Positions 15,641 to 24,922 of a stretch of 64,000 nt of DNA are shown here, one piece after another. The stretch comes from Shewanella colwelliana ATCC 39565 (GTDB lineage Bacteria; Pseudomonadota; Gammaproteobacteria; Enterobacterales; Shewanellaceae): assembly GCF_000518705.1 (NCBI RefSeq), contig NZ_JAEC01000018.1:1-64000 (forward strand), written 5' to 3'. Numbering within the stretch: the stretch's first letter is position 1; every line of letters begins with the position of its first letter. The notes below the pieces were generated by a model, which saw nothing but the letters and a program-made list of their open reading frames with translations, did not search any database and was not told the DNA's origin. Both the position numbers and the translations under genes were made by a program.

Positions 15641-18088
15641 TTAATTCAAGTGTTCGCAGCGACCGAATTGCGCGCCGGATTTCACTTTGTTGATAAGACC
15701 ATTAGGGAAACCAGTCTTGATGGAGTTGCCGTTTTCGCACACGTACACTTCCGTCATATCGACATGGAAGGAAATCATGGCGCCAGCGATACCACCGACC
15801 ATTTTTGACCCTGCGGCGCTCATAGACAGCGGGTTATTCATGGCTGCGTTTTCGGCTTCCAAAACACCCTGCTTACTGAAGAAGTTATCCAGCGTCATCC
15901 AGCCCAGCTCTTTGATGTAGATTGCACCAACAAAACCTGCCCAGAAGTCACCGGCACGGCCTATGATGACATCACCGTTGTCACTCATGTCGAATGGCAC
16001 AAGGCCTGCGAATTCACCAAAAATGCTGTGTACCCAATCGATGCCCATGTCTTCACAGACATTCATTCCCCACAGTATAAATGGCAAGTCTTCACACCAT
16101 TTGAGACCGCCAATATCGGTGAAGGCGCTGCTGTCAGGCTTGCTGTGATCCCAAAGCAGTACGTTACCGGTCTCGGTGGCCAGGGCTATCTTTTTGCCAT
16201 CGTAAGAAGCGGCATTTGCTTCAATTGCACCGGCTTTTTGGTACAGATTGATCATCTTCCCTTCTTTTACCCAGGCGACTGCTTCCCAACCATCAAGTGA
16301 ACCCAGAGCCACTTCGCCATTACCGGAAATGGCATGGGCACGTACCCAGGAGTTAATGTTCCAGTCAACATCCTGGGTGTCCAGTTCATGCATACCTTCT
16401 TTGGGCGTCCAGATGAAAGGAACCAGCTCACCCTTATCGTACTCGTAGCACATGCCGTTACCGTCGACATCTTTGTAAGCCAAGCCGACAACCGTGTTAC
16501 CGGCATCATCAATGTCCCAGGCCGACGCAGCTTCGGTACCATGTTGTGTGCCACCGCCACAGCTGTTACCGGTGAAGTCGCCAAGGGGCATTACGCCCTT
16601 TGAATCAGACCAGATTGCCGGAGCGCTGACGCCATTGCGATCGTGATCGGAATTCACCAGGATCTTGGTGCCGTTACGGTTCATGCGACCTGCTTCTGCG
16701 GTGACATAATCAGGCAGCATTTCAAATCCCTTGGTCTCATCCCAGGTAAATCCATAACCCATGATGGTTCCCATGGACGAGCGGCCATTTTTGGCAAGAT
16801 CGGTCAGGAATGCGTTGACGATGGGGCGGAAGTTGATGCCGTCATCGTAGCCGTTGAAGGTGAGATCGGCCTGTTTGCTCTTACCGGCTTCGGCAACGAT
16901 TGGCGTGACATCACACTTGTTGTCAGAAACCGGGTTGCTCCCTTCGTTCTCATTCCAATATTCGGCCACCGAAATGATGGGCATTTGGCGTGTTGGGTAT
17001 CCGCCAACATGGATCTCCTCGGTATAAAGCACATAGCTTTGACCGGGGGTGAGGCCGTTGATTTTGAAGTATCCGTCCGGGCCAACTTTACCCTGAGTCA
17101 GGTAACCTGACTGTGCAGACACCGCATCCATCAGTGGGTCGCTGAGGTTACGGGCGATGATATTGACGCCACTGTATTCGGTCTGGCCATCTTTAAGGCG
17201 CAGTCTGCCCTCAATTGCACCAAAGCCGGTTTTGTAAGCGTCAGTTGGATAGAGATTGGAAATTGAGACTTTGTCATCCAGTACGTTGACAGTACTTTGG
17301 GCCGTTCCGCCTGCGTCGTTGTGGCTGATGAAGGGGAACATGGTTTCAATTATTTCGGGATCAGCAGGATTGGTTGGGCCATACCAGTCCGGCCAATTGT
17401 AGGCGTGTATCGGCTCGACACCGCAACCGGCAACGCCGGGGTAGAGTGGGGCAAAGGTGTTACTGATGTAACCCAACTGACCATTGGTTTGGGAGTGTGA
17501 CAGGTTTATTGCATGACCAAATTCATGGGTAAATACCCCTGCAACCTGGTTGCCTTCGGTATCGTTAACGTAGACGTTCCAACCATTGATTACTGCGGTT
17601 GCCTCGATGATCACGTTGTTTTCATCTGCAATTTCGGGGAAGGCGATACCCAGCACAGCCGTTTTCGGTACCCCGAAAAAGTCTTCTAGGATACTGCCAT
17701 CAGTGTCATACAGTACCCAGAAGCCATAACCATTTTGCTTGGTATAGATTTCGGCCGCATTAGCGCCGGTCACATCGGCGATGCCTGTTTTTTCTTGAAT
17801 TGTACCAGCAATATCAGCCCGGAACGTGGAGGTTTCAACATTGTTCCATTGGTCAAAGGCAAACTGGGTGATTTCTCTGGCGCGATCGATAGATAAAAAC
17901 ACGCTGCCATCATAGTCGTAGGTAAAGGCGTCGCCACCATCAACGTAAACGGGAATGGACCCTTTTGAGGTGTCCCACACATAGGGCTTGGGACTGGCGT
18001 CGTCCGAGGTTAACAGGGGGCCGGCAGCCAGCGCAGAGCCCGTACCCAGCATGCCAAGTATTGCAACAGTAAATTTATTGATTTTCAT
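15641..18088 (-). CDS. Secreted matrixin-like zinc metalloprotease with C-terminal repeat domain
   Basis: The protein is 815 residues from ATG 18088. It has a signal peptide (1-22) and a metzincin zinc site HEFGHAINLSH at 188-198 (His188, Glu189, His192, His198), with a likely Met-turn in ETMFPF. A carboxypeptidase-regulatory-like beta domain follows at about 330-375 (GAIEGRLRL through GYFKINGLTPGQSYVLY). The C-terminal half has repeated blocks such as AWDIDDAGNTVVGLA, AISGNGEVALGS and DMSDNGDVIIGRA, the pattern of extracellular HAF-type repeats. The start overlaps the stop of the upstream gene by one base (TAATG), so translation is coupled. Zinc ligands are intact; the substrate is unknown. 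Confidence 0.88.
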   Translation of the reverse strand: MKINKFTVAILGMLGTGSALAAGPLLTSDDASPKPYVWDTSKGSIPVYVDGGDAFTYDYDGSVFLSIDRAREITQFAFDQWNNVETSTFRADIAGTIQEKTGIADVTGANAAEIYTKQNGYGFWVLYDTDGSILEDFFGVPKTAVLGIAFPEIADENNVIIEATAVINGWNVYVNDTEGNQVAGVFTHEFGHAINLSHSQTNGQLGYISNTFAPLYPGVAGCGVEPIHAYNWPDWYGPTNPADPEIIETMFPFISHNDAGGTAQSTVNVLDDKVSISNLYPTDAYKTGFGAIEGRLRLKDGQTEYSGVNIIARNLSDPLMDAVSAQSGYLTQGKVGPDGYFKINGLTPGQSYVLYTEEIHVGGYPTRQMPIISVAEYWNENEGSNPVSDNKCDVTPIVAEAGKSKQADLTFNGYDDGINFRPIVNAFLTDLAKNGRSSMGTIMGYGFTWDETKGFEMLPDYVTAEAGRMNRNGTKILVNSDHDRNGVSAPAIWSDSKGVMPLGDFTGNSCGGGTQHGTEAASAWDIDDAGNTVVGLAYKDVDGNGMCYEYDKGELVPFIWTPKEGMHELDTQDVDWNINSWVRAHAISGNGEVALGSLDGWEAVAWVKEGKMINLYQKAGAIEANAASYDGKKIALATETGNVLLWDHSKPDSSAFTDIGGLKWCEDLPFILWGMNVCEDMGIDWVHSIFGEFAGLVPFDMSDNGDVIIGRAGDFWAGFVGAIYIKELGWMTLDNFFSKQGVLEAENAAMNNPLSMSAAGSKMVGGIAGAMISFHVDMTEVYVCENGNSIKTGFPNGLINKVKSGAQFGRCEHLN

Positions 18089-18708
18089 TATTTCATCTTC
18101 CCATTGCTGATCCATTGCTCGGAAACGGCTTTACCCACCAAGCTCATAAAGTCTGCCGCATTAACGGCGCCGGTTGCTTTCAGCATGGAGTTTTCTGACT
18201 CGGACAACAGGCCTTGAGCAAACTCGATGTCATTGAACACGCCAAAATTATTGAATTCATTGCTGACTTTGCTGCCCTGAATCACGAACTTGCCGTTAGC
18301 CATACCGGCAGTAGTACGTAATCCAGTCAGCTTTGCTGCCTTGTGCATGAACACAATGACAGTTTCGTTGGCATTCCAGCGGGGGAAGCCCTCGGGAGAG
18401 ACGGCAAGCAACTTATTGCCATTTGCATTAGTGCGGGGTTTGGTTAAACCAAACTGGCGAAATGTGTAGGTGGAGTTTTTGTCGTGCTGGCCTTTGGCAG
18501 CGTTATTCACCTTAATCGTAACCTCAGTGTAGGGCACACCCTGCTCAGATATCCCGTCGGTAACAGACAGAACCTGCCCGGACAGAATGCTTTCAGACTC
18601 AGTGATTAGTTGTTTTAAATTTTGAGGTTTGAGTTTTGCTGCCTGAACCGGCGTGCCAAGCAACATCAGCGCGGGAAGCAGCGCTAACAGGTAGAGTTTG
18701 AAGTTCAT
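18088..18708 (-). CDS. Small exported protein coupled to the metalloprotease
   Basis: This 206-residue protein has a clear signal peptide (MNFKLYLLALLPALMLLGTPVQA). The mature part (ESILSGQVLSVTDG, then VTIKVNNAAKG, then FRQFGLTKPR) looks like a beta-rich secreted domain; I do not recognise a named family. It is the first gene of the minus-strand protease run and overlaps the next start by one base. By position it could be a chaperone, inhibitor or cofactor of the metalloprotease, but nothing in the sequence proves this. Confidence 0.75.
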   Translation of the reverse strand: MNFKLYLLALLPALMLLGTPVQAAKLKPQNLKQLITESESILSGQVLSVTDGISEQGVPYTEVTIKVNNAAKGQHDKNSTYTFRQFGLTKPRTNANGNKLLAVSPEGFPRWNANETVIVFMHKAAKLTGLRTTAGMANGKFVIQGSKVSNEFNNFGVFNDIEFAQGLLSESENSMLKATGAVNAADFMSLVGKAVSEQWISNGKMK

Positions 18709-18972
18709 GAAATATCCTTTTTGCTTTTATAACTTGGGCTTTGGTAGGGCTACTACCATGGTTTCAAGCTAGCAATTCGGACTTTGGACATATATCAGGG
18801 AATCCCTGATTTTTTTGGTGCGGCTTGACATCCTTTAGGCAAATAGGAAAAAGTTATGGCCTATTTTCAGTTAGATATTCCAGGCGTAAGACTTGTTTAT
18901 AACTGGATAAACAAGCTCTTGTTGTTGCGTCTTTTCACGGATAGTTAATTCCAAAAACAAGAGGAACCTTGC
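18709..18972. promoter_or_regulatory. Divergent promoter region between the protease operons
   Basis: These 264 bases separate two divergent protease transcription units. ATCAGGGAATCCCTGAT (18794-18810) is a perfect inverted repeat around one base, followed by seven Ts. It may be an operator for both directions or a hairpin. The right-hand gene has AGAGGA before its GTG start. Confidence 0.5.
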
Positions 18973-21900
18973 GTGTCCAATATAACAAGAAATCAACTTT
19001 TAACACGGAAAACGCTACTGGCAAGTTTGACAGCCATTTATATCGGGGGAGTAACATCCAGCACCGCCGCACCGGGTATGGTAGCGGTTGGTAAAGGAAA
19101 TTTTTATCAGCCAAGCTTTACTGCTGACGATGTGAGGAAAATCGATGCCACTCACAAGGCCAGTCTCGATGGCGATATTTTTGTCGGCAAGCCGGGTCAA
19201 AAGAACCTGCAGTTAAAGGCACGTTCACCAGAACAAATTTTTCAACCAGATCCCAGTCGCCAGGGACAGCAGCAGTATATCGTGCAACTGGATGACGAGC
19301 CTATGGCGACCTATCAGGGCGGCATTCCGGGGCTTGCGGCGACAGCAGCGCCGAAAAACCGTTCCGTGATCGGTAAAGGCCGAGTAAACGTTAAAACTCA
19401 AAACGCGGCTCAGTATCAAAACTATCTTGAAACAAAACAGAATACCTTACTGTCCCGTGCTAAAACGGCCGGTGCAAACATTGCGGTAAAGCAGCGCTTT
19501 ACTGTGGCTAGCAACGCAATGTTGGTTGAGATGACCGAGCAGGATGCCCGTTTGTTGTCGCAGCAGGCAGGTGTTAAACGCATTACCCCAAACCGCGTTT
19601 TTGAACTGCGCACCGACCGTGGCCCAGAGTTTATCGGTGCCAAGTCTGTATGGCGCGGTGAAGATCCCACCACAGGCCTTGCTGCCAAGGGTGAGGGCAT
19701 GCTGGTTGGTGTGATTGATACCGGCATCAACACTGACCATCCGGCCTTTGCCAGCGATGAAGAATACACAAAGCTCAATCCCTTTGGTCCCGGCAACTTT
19801 GTTGGTGACTGTGTGCAATCTCCAGTGCTGTGTAACGACAAGTTGGTTGGGGTTCGTTCATACCCTGAAATTACCGATGTCTATGCCGCACCTGAGTTCC
19901 AGGAAAATCCCTGGATGAGACCTGAGATGATCCGTCCGGCCAATGGTGAGGACTATCATGGTCACGGCTCCCACACAGCCAGTACCGTGGCGGGTAACGA
20001 GCTGAAAGATACTGCGCTGCAAACAAGCGACGGACAGCCAACAAGCGATGGTATCAACCTGCCATTTACCTTTGCTTCCACCAGTGGTGTCGCCCCCCGC
20101 GCCCACGTGATCTCGTATCAGGTATGTTGGCCAGGAAATGGTGGCGACCCTTACGCCGGTTGTCCTGAATCGGCGATTTTGGCCGCCTTTGAAGACGCCA
20201 TTGCCGATGGCGTAGATGCGATTAACTTCTCCATCGGTGGTCAGGAAAATCTGCCTTGGGGTGACCCTGTCGAATTGGCCTTCCTGGCCGCCCGTGAAGC
20301 CGGGATTTCTGTCGCCGCCGCAGCTGGTAACGCCGGAGCCTACTGGAGCGCTGACCACAGTTCTCCCTGGGTGACCACCGTGGGAGCTGTATCTCACGAC
20401 CGCAAACTGGAAGCAGGTAACAAAACCTTAAGCAACTTCGGTGTTAATTCGAGCTCTAAACCCTACAAGGATATCGAAGGTAAGAGCTTCTCCGGTTCTA
20501 TTACAGGCGAAGTAGTGCTGGCTGAGGACTACCCGGATCCAGATCCGTACGATGAATACAGCTCGGCGTCCTGTAATGTACCTTTCCCTGAAGGAACCTT
20601 CAGGGCCGATCAAATCGTGCTGTGTGAGCGCGGTGACATTGCCCGGGTGGAAAAAGCGGTGAATGTTGCCGCCGGTGGCGCAGGTGGTTTTATTTTGCAA
20701 AACGTGCGTTACGACATCGATAACGTGGTTGCCGAGTCCTACGTGATCCCTGGTATCCATGTGCCTTATTCAACCCGCTGGTCGCTCAGAAACTGGATTA
20801 ATTACAGTGAGCCAGGTACTACAACAGCCACTATTTCTGATTACACCAACGAATATACTCTGGACGAGAAACTGGCTAATAATCTGGCATATTTCAGCTC
20901 CATGGGACCAAGCCGAACCAACAATACCCTGGTTCCGGACCTGGTGGCACCGGGTGTTGAAATCTACGCAGCCAACGCCGATGACCAGCCCTTTACTCAA
21001 TCACCGGAAGCCTCTGACTGGACCTTCATGAGTGGCACTTCGATGGCAGCCCCCCATGTGACGGGTGCGATGACGTTGCTGATGCAGCTGCATCCCAAGT
21101 GGACCCCGGCCGAAGTACAATCTGCACTGATGCTGACGGCCGGTCCTGTCTACTTGAATTTGGGTTATGAGATCGTTGAGCCTTACTACAACTTTATGGC
21201 CGGTGCCGGTGCGATTAATGTTGCTCAGGCGGCGAATACTGGCCTGATTATGGACGAGGCTATTGCGAATTACCGTAATGCCGATCCCAGCAATGGAGGG
21301 TTGCCGAACTGGCTTAACATTCCATCTATGGTGGAAATGGAGTGTGAGCAGAGCTGTACCTGGATGCGTACCGTTACCGCCACCCGTGACGGCAGTTGGT
21401 CTGCCGAGGCGCTGGCCAAAGAGGAAGGCTTTGAGCTGAATGTTAGCCCTGCTACTTTCAGTCTGAAAAAAGGCCAAAGTCAGACACTGGTGATTACCGC
21501 TAAGGTGCCAGGTCTTATTCAGTCGAATGTTAACCCCTCTGAGCCTGGCGCACCTTGGGAGCACATTCAAAATAAAGATGCGTTCTTTAACGGTAAGCTC
21601 ACCCTCACTGAAGCGAGCAGCACGGGTCCTGTGCTGAATATGCCTGTGGTTGTTGCCAGTAAAGCCGATGCCATGCCTGTTTCGCTTGATCTGGACATTC
21701 AGCGCAATCAAGGCAGCGAAACCATCTATATGAATACCGGTGCCTATGCTGCATTGACGCCTCGTTTCTATGGTCCGGTTAAGCCGACCGTGACCCATGC
21801 GACGCTGGAGGCAGTCTTCCCGTTCCTGGATGTTGAACAAATCCAGGTGGGTTGGGATATTCAGATGGTTGAAGTTGCGGAGGGCGCCAAGCGTTTGGTG

Positions 21901-23943
21901 GTGGAAGTGCTTAATGCCAAGAACGCGAGCACCCTGGAGGAAATGAACCCTCGTTACACCAAGCCACATCCTTTCATCATGGTGGGGCGTGACCTGAACG
22001 ATAACGGTGGCTTCATACCATCAGAAGAAGAGATAGCAGAAAACGACAGGGCAATTAAGCAAGAATACGATCAGGAAGTGGTGTGTATTTCTTCCAGTCA
22101 GGCCGAAAACAACATTTGCAGCATAGAAAGTCCAGCACCCGGTAAGTACTGGTTTGCGACCGCAATGGCTTATGGAGAAGGCAAGTTTGAGGTGGAGACC
22201 GGACATGCAGTGCTGTTGGCTGGTGACGATCGTGGCATGCTCAGTGTGTCTGGCCCGGCTACACACGACGGTAATGGCGATTATCCGCTGACACTGGCGT
22301 GGAACATTGCCGATGCCGCCAAGGGGGATGTGTACTACGGTGGTATGGATTTGGGCACAGGCCCGGGCGCTGAGGGTTCGTTTGGTTTTACCGCACTCAA
22401 TATTCGCCGTGGTGACGATGCCCTGACCTGGACGGTAAGCCAGGACAAGGCCCGCAGTGAAGATGTGATTGATGTGACTGTGCGTCTGGCACCAAATCTG
22501 GAATCAAACGATCGCGATTATCAGCTGACACTGCAGATGCCTGAGGGTATTCGTCTGGCACCATCGACCCTACGCTCCAACAATTCTGAGGTTGAAGCTG
22601 CCATCGAGGCCACTGAGCAGGGCCTGACCATCAATGGTCGTCAGGCCAGCACCCGCAACATCACCCGTGAGTACAAGGTGACCTCTAACCTGACCGATGA
22701 GATGTGCCATACCCCTCTCATTGACGAATACTCTACCGGTGGCTATATCGATCTGTTTGCGGAATTTGGTATTCAGCCAAACGCCGAATGGATGCAGGGC
22801 GATGCTTGGGTGAACTACGATGTGCCTATCGATTGGCTGTTCTATAACGCCGATGCCGAGTTCAAACTCTATAACCAGGAAAACGCCGGTTACATGAGAA
22901 TGCACACCGTGGGCGCGCTGCAGTTCAATACCGGTTACTGGATGATGCAGTACCACCGTGGACCGGGCTTCCTGGAAGAGGCGCTGGCGCCATTCTGGCG
23001 TGGCAGCTTTGAGATGAAGTATCGCCGTCACTGGGAAGCCCCATGGGGCCTGACCATTGCCAGCCAGTATGCTGAAGATCGTCCTGATTTGGGTGATCTG
23101 CTGTTCCTGGAATTTGATAACGTTACCGACATGTACACCGGCCAGGAGTTTGACTTCCAGACCATACTGCGCAGCGGTATCGACGATCATCCTGGCAAGT
23201 ACGAAGTGATCTACGCCTATAAGAACCTGGGCGCAGATACCGCAGAAGGCACCATCTTTATTGAAGGTTTCGACTCTGCGTACTCTCTGAATGCCGGTCC
23301 GAAAAATGGTAAGTTATACACCATGCTCGGATTCGACAATCTGGATACTGTGCTCAGTGAAGATCTGGTGCTGTGTTTTGATTACGTTGGACCAGAGCAG
23401 AGCGAAGTCGAGTTCAGCTTCAAGGCCGCAGTGCAGCCAAAGGCAATGGGCAAGACCTTGCCACTGACGCTTGATGCCAGCCTTGAGGGTAGTAGCGTGA
23501 CACAGCTTGTTCATCAGCTTGAAGTCAGGGGTAATATCCAGCTAGCGTCGCTGGCGGACATGGAAGTGCCTGAGAACGGTCGTTTGGACGGTATCAAGGT
23601 TGTGTATATCGATGCTGACAAGGTGCCAAATGAAGTTAGGGTAACTGCCGAGCACGTCAGTGCCGAAGTGAATGGTGACCTTATAAATCTGGTTCCTGAC
23701 GCCAACTTCCACGGCGAAACGCTGGTGACAGTTGAAGTGTACGACAGCCTCAATCCGGATGACATCGCCAGCACCAGTTTTACCCTGACGGTAATTTCTG
23801 ATGGTGTCGAACCGCCAGCTCCAGTGACTCCGACTGTCCCTGAGCCTGTCCCCGCGCAAAGCAGCGGTGGTAGCCTCGGTTGGCTGTGGGTTGCTGGGTT
23901 GGGTTGGTTTGCCTCAATCAGACGCCGTAAGCCGAGTAACTGA
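18973..23943 (+). CDS. Very large secreted subtilase with GlyGly-CTERM anchor
   Basis: The protein is 1656 residues from GTG 18973 (AGAGGA upstream). It has a signal peptide (about 1-32), an I9 propeptide at about 100-215 (QQYIVQLDDEP), and a catalytic domain with Asp249 (GVIDTG), His331 (HGHGSHTAS) and Ser690 (GTSMAAPHVTG). A PA domain is inserted at about 480-610, before the serine. Beta-sandwich domains and a cadherin-like segment near the end fill the rest. The tail SSGGSLGWLWVAGLGW plus an Arg-Arg-Arg cluster is a GlyGly-CTERM signal: Gly-Gly/Ser, hydrophobic helix, basic end. Such proteins are processed by rhombosortase and displayed or released by type II secretion. It is divergent from the other proteases and followed by a strong terminator. 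Confidence 0.94.
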   Translation: MSNITRNQLLTRKTLLASLTAIYIGGVTSSTAAPGMVAVGKGNFYQPSFTADDVRKIDATHKASLDGDIFVGKPGQKNLQLKARSPEQIFQPDPSRQGQQQYIVQLDDEPMATYQGGIPGLAATAAPKNRSVIGKGRVNVKTQNAAQYQNYLETKQNTLLSRAKTAGANIAVKQRFTVASNAMLVEMTEQDARLLSQQAGVKRITPNRVFELRTDRGPEFIGAKSVWRGEDPTTGLAAKGEGMLVGVIDTGINTDHPAFASDEEYTKLNPFGPGNFVGDCVQSPVLCNDKLVGVRSYPEITDVYAAPEFQENPWMRPEMIRPANGEDYHGHGSHTASTVAGNELKDTALQTSDGQPTSDGINLPFTFASTSGVAPRAHVISYQVCWPGNGGDPYAGCPESAILAAFEDAIADGVDAINFSIGGQENLPWGDPVELAFLAAREAGISVAAAAGNAGAYWSADHSSPWVTTVGAVSHDRKLEAGNKTLSNFGVNSSSKPYKDIEGKSFSGSITGEVVLAEDYPDPDPYDEYSSASCNVPFPEGTFRADQIVLCERGDIARVEKAVNVAAGGAGGFILQNVRYDIDNVVAESYVIPGIHVPYSTRWSLRNWINYSEPGTTTATISDYTNEYTLDEKLANNLAYFSSMGPSRTNNTLVPDLVAPGVEIYAANADDQPFTQSPEASDWTFMSGTSMAAPHVTGAMTLLMQLHPKWTPAEVQSALMLTAGPVYLNLGYEIVEPYYNFMAGAGAINVAQAANTGLIMDEAIANYRNADPSNGGLPNWLNIPSMVEMECEQSCTWMRTVTATRDGSWSAEALAKEEGFELNVSPATFSLKKGQSQTLVITAKVPGLIQSNVNPSEPGAPWEHIQNKDAFFNGKLTLTEASSTGPVLNMPVVVASKADAMPVSLDLDIQRNQGSETIYMNTGAYAALTPRFYGPVKPTVTHATLEAVFPFLDVEQIQVGWDIQMVEVAEGAKRLVVEVLNAKNASTLEEMNPRYTKPHPFIMVGRDLNDNGGFIPSEEEIAENDRAIKQEYDQEVVCISSSQAENNICSIESPAPGKYWFATAMAYGEGKFEVETGHAVLLAGDDRGMLSVSGPATHDGNGDYPLTLAWNIADAAKGDVYYGGMDLGTGPGAEGSFGFTALNIRRGDDALTWTVSQDKARSEDVIDVTVRLAPNLESNDRDYQLTLQMPEGIRLAPSTLRSNNSEVEAAIEATEQGLTINGRQASTRNITREYKVTSNLTDEMCHTPLIDEYSTGGYIDLFAEFGIQPNAEWMQGDAWVNYDVPIDWLFYNADAEFKLYNQENAGYMRMHTVGALQFNTGYWMMQYHRGPGFLEEALAPFWRGSFEMKYRRHWEAPWGLTIASQYAEDRPDLGDLLFLEFDNVTDMYTGQEFDFQTILRSGIDDHPGKYEVIYAYKNLGADTAEGTIFIEGFDSAYSLNAGPKNGKLYTMLGFDNLDTVLSEDLVLCFDYVGPEQSEVEFSFKAAVQPKAMGKTLPLTLDASLEGSSVTQLVHQLEVRGNIQLASLADMEVPENGRLDGIKVVYIDADKVPNEVRVTAEHVSAEVNGDLINLVPDANFHGETLVTVEVYDSLNPDDIASTSFTLTVISDGVEPPAPVTPTVPEPVPAQSSGGSLGWLWVAGLGWFASIRRRKPSN

Positions 23944-23960
23944 TCAAAGCGTAATTGGAA

Positions 23961-23987
23961 AGGCCTTCTTAAGTGAAGGCTTTTTTA
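23961..23987 (+). terminator. Rho-independent terminator of the large subtilase gene
   Basis: GCCTTC (23963-23968) pairs with GAAGGC (23975-23980) across six bases, followed by TTTTTT, 20 bases past the stop. Confidence 0.85.
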
Positions 23988-24274
23988 AAACACGGGAGCA
24001 TTGAATGCTCCCTTTATTTTTCACCTCAAACGACCTCTTGTAAAAATAGTGATTGTTCAGTTGGATTTTTGCGCAAAGAACCCTCACATCACATACTGAC
24101 TAAGTTTATATTGGTCATGTAGTACGTGAGTATATCCGCTAGACGGTTAACCCATCACTGTCATAGATAAATTTACCAGTTCTACCCTGCAATATCTTTT
24201 CGAAAGTATCTTCGCCAGTCATTTTCGATGATGATGACATTATGACCAGCTTCTTTTGCCTCCTTTCGAATTCG
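23988..24274. other. Gene-poor gap between the subtilase and response regulator
   Basis: About 290 bases. A 62-codon minus-strand frame overlaps this gap and the end of the response-regulator gene (24139-24327). It has no signal peptide, ribosome site or family resemblance and I do not call it a gene. Confidence 0.4.
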
Positions 24275-24922
24275 TCAGTGAATAAGCTTTTCTTGCAACG
24301 CGAAACGCACCAGACCAGCAACATCAAATATTTGTAATCTTGCCATTATGTGTGCCCTGTGTGTCTCGACTGTCTTAATACTGACATAGATAGCATCGGC
24401 AATTTGTCTGGTGGAATAACCCTCAGCTATTAGTTGAAGGATCTGCTTTTGTCTGTTGGTTAATAGATCCAGAAGGGATGTCGCGGACTGATTGGTGGAC
24501 AGCAATTGATCCAGGAGACTGATATCAATTTCTTTGCTGATGTAGCTGTGGCCCTGCAAAACGTTTCTGATGGCAGGCTCAAGCTCATCTACTGCAGCAT
24601 CTTTTAACAGGTATCCATGGGCCCCGTGTTTCAAGCATTTGGCCACATATTCGACGTTATTGTGCATAGAAAGGATGAGGATTTTCACCGGAATTGACTG
24701 GTTTGAAATCAACTTTACAACTTCCATCCCGCTGAGGCTTTTAATAGAGATGTCCAGCACCAGAAGCTTGGGCTGTAATCGCTTTACCATGGCAATTGCT
24801 TCGAGGCCATCACCACACTCACCGATGACTTCGATTGAGTCAACTGTATGTAATAAGGTGCATATACCTGCGCGAACCAGTTCATGGTCATCTACCAATA
24901 CAACGCTATTGCTATTTTTCAT
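24275..24922 (-). CDS. NarL/FixJ-type response regulator
   Basis: The protein is 215 residues from ATG 24922, which overlaps the end of the kinase gene by 11 bases. A receiver domain (1-120) has Asp11-Asp12, phospho-acceptor Asp57 (LLVLDISI) and the conserved lysine in YLLKDA. A LuxR-type HTH follows (about 148-210, LTNRQKQILQLIAEGYSTRQIADAIYVSIKTVETH). It is the direct partner of the sensor kinase. Targets are not stated by the sequence; the neighbouring divergent protease operons are the obvious candidates. Confidence 0.93.
   Translation of the reverse strand: MKNSNSVVLVDDHELVRAGICTLLHTVDSIEVIGECGDGLEAIAMVKRLQPKLLVLDISIKSLSGMEVVKLISNQSIPVKILILSMHNNVEYVAKCLKHGAHGYLLKDAAVDELEPAIRNVLQGHSYISKEIDISLLDQLLSTNQSATSLLDLLTNRQKQILQLIAEGYSTRQIADAIYVSIKTVETHRAHIMARLQIFDVAGLVRFALQEKLIH

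Noticed and set aside
19858..21969. Long antisense frames within the large subtilase gene
   Set aside because: They mirror codon bias of a GC-richer gene with clear catalytic motifs on the plus strand; no ribosome sites or domains were seen.
24139..24327. 62-codon minus-strand gene downstream of the response regulator
   Set aside because: It overlaps the end of the regulator gene and has no ribosome site or family resemblance.
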